Assembly: GCA_038363925.1 (NCBI GenBank)
Contig: JAQQWL010000010.1
Location: 1 to 64,000 of the forward strand
DNA length: 64,000 nucleotides
Direction: 5' to 3'
Origin: Apiospora phragmitis
Lineage: Eukaryota; Ascomycota; Sordariomycetes; Amphisphaeriales; Apiosporaceae
In this document: one piece after another, positions 55,717 to 64,000 of the stretch
Position numbering within the stretch: the stretch's first letter is position 1
Layout: every line of letters starts with the position of its first letter
Notes under the pieces: model-generated
The model's input: the letters and a program-made list of their open reading frames with translations, nothing else
Told to the model about the DNA's origin: nothing
Database searches by the model: none
Made by a program: the position numbers and the translations under genes

Positions 55717-55991
55717 ATGAAGGACTTACCGCTCGTAGTCGTTGACCGAATCGTGCGCATTTTTTAGCATAAGAAATCTTCCAAAAGGCGACGACGTTGA
55801 TGCCGAAGATGCGGTACACTGACTTCACGGACGAGTCCTTTACCCTTTTCAAGTGTGGGCTGGCCCGTTCCTACGTTGGCACCGGAGTCACTTTGGAGGG
55901 ATTCGAGGTTTCGCACTCCGCCAAGAAGCGTCCTGAACCCGGGCAGAACTTCTCCAACGCCGCCTACGGGTATGCGAACGTGGCAAGATAG
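55717..55991 (+). pseudogene. F-box-like gene fragment
   Basis: It begins MKDLPLVVVDRIVRIF and then hits TAG. This resembles the first half of an F-box (LPxEixxxI). A second plus frame from 55797 (MMPKMRYTDFTDESFTLF) may be a continuation after a frameshift. The first 55 bp match the start of a second fragment at 60646. F-box proteins recruit substrates to SCF ubiquitin ligases, but too little remains here to judge. Confidence 0.35.
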
Positions 55992-56278
55992 GATGGATCT
56001 CGATGGGGAATAACGTTAATGCTGCGGCGATGCTCGACGTTGCGGTGCCTCTTAATTGGCTGTGACACTTTAGACATCAAACCATCCCGGACGTCTGGGT
56101 TCTAAGGGTAGAATAAGAAACATATGTAAGACAAATAAACTTGACATCACCAACCAGCTCTCTTCTTGCTAAGCAATTCCTCCGGCTTTTGGCCTTGACG
56201 TATGCCTGAACTAGTATCGCGATGCTCGTTCCCTTCTCTATCACGCATCGCTAGAGGCCCAGGCCAACTCCCATGCCG

Positions 56279-56569
56279 CTATTTCGCCGCCCCCGGGATG
56301 ATGTTTGACTTGCCAATGGCGCCCGTCGCATTGCCCACGACGTTCCCGACGCCCTTGCCGAGCGTGGCCACGAGCGGGTTCAGGTACACGTCGGGCGCCG
56401 CCAGTGGCAGGGTGTTATTATTCTTCAGGGTGTTGGCCGTCTGGTACGTGGCAGAGGGAGGGTCTCCGTGTTGATGCAAGAGGTAACCGTCGTAGCCCTC
56501 ATTTGCTTGAATGGCTGTACAAAGTGGCACGAGTACCAGGGCCAGCGACCTCAGCAATGGTGATTTCAT
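56279..56569 (-). CDS. Small secreted protein of unknown function
   Basis: A single-exon ORF of 96 residues with a clear signal peptide (MKSPLLRSLALVLVPLCTAIQA). The mature part contains Asn- and Ala-rich stretches (NTLKNNNTLPLAAPDVYLNP) and a Gly/Val/Asn segment GKGVGNVVGNATGAIGK, with no cysteine after the signal peptide. No domain is recognised. Its size and secretion suggest an effector-like or wall-related protein. The gene looks intact. Confidence 0.6.
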   Translation of the reverse strand: MKSPLLRSLALVLVPLCTAIQANEGYDGYLLHQHGDPPSATYQTANTLKNNNTLPLAAPDVYLNPLVATLGKGVGNVVGNATGAIGKSNIIPGAAK

Positions 56570-57505
56570 TCTGGGCAGTGGATTAAGAGAGAGGCTAGAG
56601 CTAGGTAGACAAAATGATGCGCAGCTGTGTTCGGCGTATTACTCGAAGAATGGGTGAGTTATCAAAGGACCGCACGAAAACAAATGGTACATTGGTTTAT
56701 TAGTTCCACGAGAGAGCCTGTAACTCCATAGGGGATAAGGGCTAACTATAAGGTTATTTGATAGCGTGATGCCTACGGCAAGTCTCTGTAGCTCTCTGCA
56801 TTAGTTACAGCTTCTAAGCTTGAAGCCAAACTCTGTCCCCATCTGTGGCAGCCCTAGTTTGATGGGCATATGCGAGCAGCTGACCCGTGTCCCGGAACCT
56901 AATATGAGGCAGTGGAGCGACAGGTCCGGACTTTCACCGTTCCCGGAGGTCGGTGTCTCCCACCGTAGAACAAAAGCATGTTCCGTCATTTCAGCACTTC
57001 CCCCACCCGTTGCCGTCATAATAAGCGTATGAAAAGTAAATAGATCGTGACTATTGACAATCCATTGCCCAACCTGCAAAGCGCAGGGAGGGTCGCTCAT
57101 ATCCATGTCATTTGCCTTGATTTGCGTTCCGTCAGTACGGCTTATGCTTTGCGTTGCTAGTGTGACGGGTAGAGGCTCGCATGTTCTTCAAGGCCTATTA
57201 CTCAAGCCATCCCGACGCCTGTAAACAAAAAGCAAGGAGTCTAGCAAAGGTTAAGATGGTAGGGGGAAGAAGAGCTTGGTCACGTCACTATCCAGTTTCT
57301 TTTGCTCAACAGGCAAGATGCGATAGAATTTACGACTGTCCACCGATCCCAACGAGACAGGAGCATTACATCCCAGTTCATTACCTCAAAGGGCATGCCT
57401 ACTGAATAATATAAACATCTAGAGCGTTCACGGCGTGTGCAGTACCCTCTCAGTTTCTACGATACGCTGTCAACACATCGACCTCTGTACAGCGCCCGAC
57501 TCATC
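56570..57505. other. Intergenic region, no supported gene
   Basis: Ordinary composition between two divergently oriented secreted-protein genes. Frames at 56801-57106 (minus) and 57181-57405 (plus) lack motifs and are not called. Confidence 0.5.
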
Positions 57506-60187
57506 ATGCAGAACTGCTCCCTCCTCTCGCTCTTCTGGGGCTTCCTGGCGAATCCTTTCGCAGAGGCCCAAATCGGGTCCATACCCCCAACCCTCGACCC
57601 GACGGTGTCGGCTAGCGCCACCGCGACCGCCGGCCCCAACGCCGGAACGCATGCTCGTCCCGCCGACCCCCCGGACGTGCTCCTGCGGGTCCTCGAGCTG
57701 CACGTGGGCAAGATCGAGCTGGACGTCGACGACATGCAGGCCGAGGTTAACCTCGCGGCGGAGATCGCCGGCCTGGTCGAGATCAACGCGGGCGTGCAGG
57801 TCGGCGTCCGCAAGGTTAACATCACCATCGCCGACGTCGATGCCGAGCTTGAGCTCGACGTCCGCCCTCGGCAACCTGGTCCAGATCGTGAGCCGCACGC
57901 TCAAGAGCCTCGACCTGAACCCGCTGCTCGTCAACGTGCTGGACACGGCGACCGGCCTGGCCACCACGGTGGTCGGCGCCGTCGACGGGGCCTTGGGGTC
58001 CATCACCAAAGAAGGCGGCGGCGCGACAGTCCACGTCATGATTGACAACCTGGGTAAAATCGTGGAGGAGGCGGACGGCGGGTCGGCGACGATTGTAGGC
58101 AACTATAGTAGAACATGACCTATAAGCCAAACGCCCCCTCACGGGCCACCTCGTTACGGGCCACCGCGTTTTACCCCACGAACGCGTCTTTTTCACCGTA
58201 TATCTTAATTAGAAAACTCTTTAATTTAATTATTACTTTTTATCTTTTAAAGTTATTATTACCCTTATTTTTTTCGCTTGTTTTTATTTTTTATAACGAT
58301 ATTTTTATTTAATATTTAAAAGCGTGTATAGGCTGCCGTACGCGACGTAAAGCTTAGAGTAATTACTCGCGAATCCGCTCGTAAATAATTAACCCCTTAA
58401 TTATATATTTAACGCCGTTTCGCCGGTATACCTATTAAAAATAAGTTTAATAAAGATTAATAAGTTTTATTATTATTTTTAAAAAACGAATTAATATATT
58501 AAGCCGTTAATTAAGCTAGGTTAAGTTTTATATTAATATTAATTAAGTTTAAATTTATAGTTTAGCGGATATTAAACGCCTCTAGGGCCTCTTATATTTT
58601 AAGATAATAATAATATACCCGTTTTTAATTAAAAACGAGTTCGTTAAAACTATAAGGTTAAAAACAATTAATTATAGCCGGGTTAATAGGGCTATAGTAA
58701 TAAATATTCACGTTTTTTTCGATAAATTTAATACTTTAAAGCTGGCTAATATTCTTTTTAAACGCTTTTATAATATTAACGAAATAAGTATCGGCTAAGG
58801 CGTTGGCGGTGACTACTAGGTGGTTATCGAAGCTATTAGCTATCTAGCCTTTAATAAAACGTTGAGAAAGTGGAATAAATACTACCTTAAAGTGTATAAG
58901 CTATAAGGGGGTACCCCTCTCGTCGCTAGTTATTTTTAAGGGGGCCGACGTTTAAAGCTAGTGGTTTTTAAACTAAGACGGCTATTTTTAAGATAATTAG
59001 CGGTTTAAAGCGTTACTTAAAAGGTGGATTAATAATACTATAACTTTAAATTAAATTTAAAATATTTTTATTTTTTATATACGGTCTCGTTATAATAATA
59101 AATAAATCGTCCTAATTTATAATAACTATAAATCGTATACGAATAATAATTTTTTATAGCTTTATTTTTTAAATAAAATATAGCTAGTTTTTTATAAACT
59201 ATATTATAATTATATAATATAGGTTTTAAATATAAGAGTTTTCGGTTTATTAAAAAAATACTTCAAATACGGTTTTTAAATTAAAGCTTATAAAATAAAT
59301 ATATTAAAAGTATACCGCTAAGTTAAAACTAATGTATTAATTCTTTTTATAATTAAAAACGTTTAAAAAACAGTTAAAATTTATTCGCGAAATCGCTCGA
59401 AGCCGTTATCGTTAAAATACTTTATCTTAAAAGATATAAGGGTTACCCGGGTACGTTTAAAACTATTAAAAATAATTAAAAAATAATTAATACCCGATTT
59501 TTTTACCGAATTAGTTTTAATACTTATTAAAACACCTTTTAATAATTAAAAATTACGGAATATTAATTAAAAATTAATTATTACGGACTTTACTTTTAAA
59601 ATACCCTTTTAATAGCTCTTTATTAAAAAGGTTAGTAAAACTTTAAATTAAAACGTTAATAAAATCGCGTATTTCGAAGCTTAAATTAATTATTTTTAAA
59701 CTAAACTCGATAAAAAAACTATAAAAATACGTTAAAAAGTAAGAATCGCACCGGGATAACGGTTTATTCGTATAGCTAATATACGCCGGGCTAAGCGGAG
59801 GCTAAAGGGTAAGGTCGTATACGAGGACGAAATTAGCGATATCGAAGTACTAAGAGGGCCTCGCAACGCTATAAAAACTATAGAAGATAATAGCACGAAG
59901 GCTGAGGACTGTATTATTATTAAAAATAACGAAAGATAATATATTTACGTTAATTCTAGCCGTAGAAATAGCTTTAATTACAGGGGTAAGGGTAGCTCAA
60001 TAAAGTGGCCCGTGAGGGGGTGCTTTAGCTTACGGGCGCGCAGACGTTCCTAGACGAGGGCCTGACGCAGCGAACCTACTCCTATCCGCCGCTTAAGGCG
60101 ATGGTCAACATCGTCACCAGTGCAGCCGGCAACGTCGTCTAGACAGTGGTCGTGGGTAAAGGCGGAAAGGGCGGTGCGACTTCGTAG
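57506..60187 (+). pseudogene. Secreted helical protein gene split by a DNA transposon
   Basis: The start ATG 57506 opens with a signal-like MQNCSLLSLFWGFLANPFAEAQ. A proline/alanine linker follows, then an amphipathic domain (LELHVGKIELDVDDMQAEVN, GLVEINAGVQVGVRKVNITI). One extra C at 57865-57867 shifts the frame, which resumes as LGNLVQIVSRTLKSLDLNPL. Coding runs to about 58,122 and is cut by the transposon at 58125-60030. It resumes at 60033 (TGAQTFLDEGLTQRTYSYPP) and ends at 60187, with an in-frame TAG at 60140-60142. Joining the flanks gives about 257 residues. A premature TGA just before the insertion (58114-58119) comes either from a C-to-T change or a one-base loss. The family is familiar as a fungal secreted protein, but its function is unknown. 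Confidence 0.75.
58125..60030. mobile_element. 1.9-kb TA-targeting DNA transposon, RIP-degraded
   Basis: The left terminus (AGCCAAACGCCCCCTCACGG) and right terminus (inverted: AGCTAAAGCACCCCCTCACG) form terminal inverted repeats, with tandem GGCCACC motifs just inside the left end. It is flanked by TA and inserted in a gene, so both borders are certain. Length, TA target and repeat type suggest the Tc1/mariner-Fot1 group. The interior is RIP-altered, and I cannot recognise a transposase. Related partial copies lie at 60713 and 50990. Confidence 0.8.
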
Positions 60188-60645
60188 ACCGCTTGTTATC
60201 TATTGTAGTTAACTAAAACTAGAAGGGCTAAGACACGAAAAGCCCTTCCTTGGCGTGCCTACTTTAAGATAGCTCCATGTGTTATGTTATGGATATGAGT
60301 AATTAGGGACGGTTGGCCGTGGATATGTACGAAGTTCATTTAAAGGCTATTGTCGGTCGTTTAACACTTAACTAACAAGTGACTAGTGGGTTCCGCCACG
60401 GTATTACGACTATAGTACTACTTTAGGGTTAAGTTAAGTAGCGTAAGTTATTTTTAAGTAAAAGGTAAACTTACGCTTTATACTTATATTCGAACTCCTT
60501 GATTTCTTTTAAAAGGTTACGTGTTAACTCGCCCCTCTCTTTTATTTATATATAATAAAGAGACGAATATTTTAATTATACGTAGTTTTACCTTTCGTTA
60601 AGTAAGACTTTATATATTATTTATTACTCTCGATTATATAATATA
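60188..60645. other. 3' flank of the split gene
   Basis: Mixed composition: ordinary sequence to about 60,360, then increasingly AT-rich. No gene or repeat is recognised. Confidence 0.45.
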
Positions 60646-60708
60646 ATGCGGGACTTACCGCTCGAAATCGTTAATAGAATCGTTTATTTTCTACTAAGAC
60701 TAAATGCT
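60646..60708 (+). pseudogene. F-box start fragment interrupted by transposon
   Basis: It reads MRDLPLEIVNRIVYFLLRLN, an F-box-like beginning, in a sequence related to 55717. It is interrupted at TATA (60709-60712) by the terminal repeat of the same DNA transposon family as at 58125. Confidence 0.4.
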
Positions 60709-60712
60709 TATA

Positions 60713-61285
60713 AGCTAAGGCACCCCTCTACGAACCACCCCTTTATAAACCACCGCGTTTCGCGTTATAAACGCGTTAAACCTTTAAATAATAATATAGA
60801 TTTCTTTTATTACCTTTACTTTTTAATTATATATATTATTATTATATTAATTATTATTTTTAATTATTTCTTTATATTATCGTTTAATATTTAAAGACGC
60901 GCGTAAGCTACGATACGTGACGTAAAGCTCGAACTAAGTATTCGCGAAGCCGTCCGTAAATAAGATACCGACCGATCGTGTATTATCCGGCGCCTAGCCG
61001 GTATACCGACGCTATAAGAGCTAAATAAGGACCGGTAAATATTATTACTATTTTTAAAGACTTAATTAACGAATTAAGTTATCGGCTAAGCTAGACTAGG
61101 CTTCGCGTTAGCGCTCGTTAAGTTTAAATATATAGCTTAATAAATATTAAACGTTTTTAAAGCGTTTTATACGCTAAGGTAACGTTAATATATTCAATTT
61201 TTAATTAAAAACGAGTTTATTAAAACTATTAAGTTTAAAATAATTAATTATAACCGCGTTGATGAAATAATTATTAAGCCAGCTG
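60713..61285 (+). mobile_element. Second, partial copy of the TA-targeting transposon
   Basis: Its left end AGCTAAGGCACCCCTCTACG plus internal similarity to 58330-58680 (ACGCGACGTAAAGCT..., TTTTTAATTAAAAACGAGTT) identify it as the left part of the 58125 family. No right terminus is found, so it is truncated near 61,285. Confidence 0.55.
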
Positions 61286-63219
61286 ACGGTACTACGGTTA
61301 CCCTATTTAATGGCGACCCTTAAATTTAAATAGCCCTTGATAACACCACATATAAATTAGTATATAAACTAGTCAGCTTTTAATTTATAATTAATTAAAT
61401 AATACCATCTTCTTTTTTTCTTTTCCTCTTTTCGATAGGCCGTAAACTTAACGAGTTAATATTATAACGCGCGATTTAAAATATTATAAATAACTCATTA
61501 ATAAAATAAGCCGCCGAGAAGTATAATATTCTTAAAATAACTCTAAGGGCTCGAATTTACAGCCGTAAGATTATAAAATAACGGAATAAGTCCTTCTAAG
61601 CTTTAATAATAACGGAAGAGTTTTAGATCGTAACTTAGTACCTTACTTAATATAATCTAAGCTATTTACCAGCGTACGTTATCTTCCGGATATTTACTTA
61701 ATAAAGTTTTTAAATTAAAGAAATTAATATAATATTCGGTAAATATTAAGTTAAAAGATTTATTACTCGCTATTTATTTATCGGTACTACTCTTTTTAAA
61801 AGGATAGATTTCTTAAGGCTTACCGTAACTTCCGTAGAAAACATTTTCGAGTTTTTCGAGCGGCTTAACAATCCTATTTTAGAATTAATCCTTCGGAGTT
61901 TCGGTTCAACGTCGACGAGATCGGTAACTAGCTCGGCTATAGAACGAATATAATAATTATTAGACCTATTAGAATAAAAAAAATACTAATTATAGACTCT
62001 TTTAACCGAAAATAGGTTTCTACGGTCGAATATAATAATAATTTAAGCCGAGCTTTGCCTCTTATTATTATATTTAAAGGTTAATAGGTCTAGTAGTAAT
62101 GGTTTTCGGAAGAGAAGGACTAACTAACGGATATTATAGAGGATTAGGTTTTTACGGCATCCCTTAAAGGCTGGACTAATAAAGAGCTGGCTTTAGTATA
62201 GTTAAATAAGGTCTTTATCCCTTATATAAAACTTAAAAACGAGGATTAATAGCGGCTTATTATTTTAAATAGCTACGCTAGCTATGTAAACGAGGACTTT
62301 ATTATAACGTACTTAAAACATAAGATATAGCTTCTCTTTTTTCCGGTATACTCGTTATATTTATTATAACCCTTAAATCGTAATCTTTTTAATATATTAA
62401 AAGATATTTATTATTAAAAAGTAACCCTATATTAAATAGGGCTTAATAATATAAATATAAGTAAGAGGGACTTTTTCCGGTATTACGTGCTAGCTAAAAA
62501 GTTTACTTTTCGGCCGTATATAATAGTTAGCGGCTAAGCCGTAATTAATATATTCCTTCGCGATATTAATAAGCCCCTTAATAGCCGGAACCGGAGGATA
62601 AAAGACTAGGTAAAGGCAGGATTATTTAAGCCTCCCTATAACGTTTCCGATAAATAATTCTCCTCTATAGCGTTACTAATACTTATAATTAACCGCTAAA
62701 TTAAAAAGTTAGCGGATACGCTTAGTAATAATAATACTATTTTTAATAACGCGACGCGCCGGGTTTTATTCTAGAAGCTTTAAAAAAGTCTAAATATTTT
62801 AAACGGCTAAATCGGTTAATTAGAGCATAAGAAGTCACTTTTAAAAAGTAATTTAAAGAAAGAAAGAGGTAAAAAAAAAGAAAAGAGTAATACCTAACCT
62901 TAATTAAAAGTTTACGCGTATACGAGATACTATAATAATTAAAAAGGAAATAAATAGCGTTATATTAAAACCCTAGGCTATTACTCTTTTATTATCGGCG
63001 CCGGAAGCCGTTATAATTAAATCTAACTCTAAACTTAAGATTAAGAGTGTTATAAAAGCGTTTCGAGACTAAAACGATGTTTTTAAGATTTTATATTAAT
63101 TTTTAATTAAATTATTTATATTATTATTATATAATATTATTATTAGTTTTTAAGGTCGCCGTTATATAAGGTGACCGTAGCACTATTAGCTAGCTTATTA
63201 ATATTAATATCTTTTTTAA
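61286..63219. repeat. RIP-degraded repeat of unknown type
   Basis: AT-rich and CpA/TpG-poor sequence. The first 100 bp (about 61,290-61,390) are less altered. The remainder may be a transposon internal region, but no domain can be identified with confidence. Confidence 0.55.
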
Positions 63220-63221
63220 TA

Positions 63222-64000
63222 ACGTATCCCATAAGCGAATGTCCTATATAAGCGAATATCCCATTTTTTTTACACCCTTTTTAATAAAATATAAGTTAAT
63301 TTTACCATAACGTATTTAAAATATTAAAATTAATCGGAATCCTTATTTCTAGATACTTCTATATTATTCTAATAAGTACGCGTATTATACCTAGGCTCTC
63401 CGTAAATTTTATAGCGTTATAAGCGTGTCCTAAACGTCCTTGTATAACTACTCTTTCGACACGATTTGTTTTATAATTATTTATTAACGTCTTTTTAAAA
63501 CTATAAGTCTTTTTTAGCTTATATACGAAGTAATCCTTTATTTTATAGTCGTTTTTTTTTCGTATAACGACGCCGGCTAAGCATTTTATTTATTTTTTAA
63601 AGTGTCGCGTTCTTACTTTTTAAAAGAGTAACTCGGTATATAATATACGTTATAGCCTTTATAATCTAGTTAAAGCTAATTAAAATAAACGTCGAAAAGT
63701 TATTTTAATACCGTACGATACGGTTTCGAACGTATTCGGTTTAGGATTAAGCCTTAATTAAGTTATTTAAAGTCTTTAATTCTTAAGGAAGAGGTAAGTC
63801 GGAAAACGTCCCCGGAAGTATTAAAGTACGTAATTTTATATCTAATTATAAAATAATATATTCCGGATTATACAAAACGAGTCCTATTTCTCGAAAGCCT
63901 CCTCGTATATTCGAAACGGTAAAAATCGCTTAGAACGCTTTTAAAAACGCTAGTAAGAAGTCCTTCTTTAAGATATAAATAATATACGCCCGTATAAAAC
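63222..64000 (-). mobile_element. Fot1/pogo-like transposon end, RIP-degraded
   Basis: A terminus at TA with ACGTATCCCATAAGCGAATG and a second AAGCGAA repeat 20 bp inside is the same family as 51448 and 19951. The rest runs off the window. The minus strand presumably holds the C-terminal transposase end, but no motif is clear. Confidence 0.45.

Overview
The window is the left end of a chromosome of a filamentous ascomycete (Pezizomycotina; the gene families fit Sordariomycetes, but species cannot be read from the sequence). It opens with 17 telomere units (CCCTAA, i.e. TTAGGG on the G strand, with four CCCTGA variants). Genes have short GT-AG introns of about 50-110 bp. About half of the window is transposon-derived DNA almost devoid of CpA and TpG, the signature of repeat-induced point mutation (RIP).

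Layout. (1) 0.3-17.0 kb is a subtelomeric gene island: a DUF1996 protein whose stop codon lies about 180 bp from the telomere array, a decayed NACHT-type NLR gene, a secreted Thr-rich protein, a zinc deaminase, a fructosamine-kinase-like gene, a type-B carboxylesterase, a dienelactone-hydrolase-like fragment, a kinase-like gene, an alpha/beta hydrolase and biotin synthase. Several of these carry one or a few lesions of two kinds: C-to-T type nonsense changes and single-base indels. (2) 17.4-26.5 kb is RIP-saturated transposon wreckage (Fot1/pogo-like, Ty3/gypsy, solo LTRs), ended by an intact-looking tRNA-derived SINE-like insertion at 26.5-27.2 kb with a 14-bp target duplication. (3) 27.9-33.6 kb is a second gene island: a seven-helix membrane protein and a damaged membrane-anchored lectin. 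(4) 33.7-52.4 kb is a large transposon block: a RIP-degraded copia element of about 6.1 kb whose 3' end is split by a complete 7,469-bp Ty3/gypsy chromovirus (two 650-bp LTRs, CGTAC target duplication). The gypsy element carries an extra antisense ORF with a perfect Zn(II)2Cys6 cysteine spacing and shows strand-asymmetric RIP. (5) 52.4-58.1 kb is a third gene island with small secreted proteins, including a six-cysteine knottin-like peptide. (6) From 58.1 kb a TA-targeting DNA transposon of 1.9 kb splits a secreted-protein gene; the rest to 64 kb is RIP-degraded transposon sequence.

The genes do not form an evident single pathway. They look like a typical fungal subtelomere: secreted, defence-type and accessory metabolic genes in various stages of decay between RIP-silenced transposons. 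All exon boundaries were worked out by eye from splice signals and reading-frame arithmetic. No similarity search was run, so family names rest on remembered motifs.
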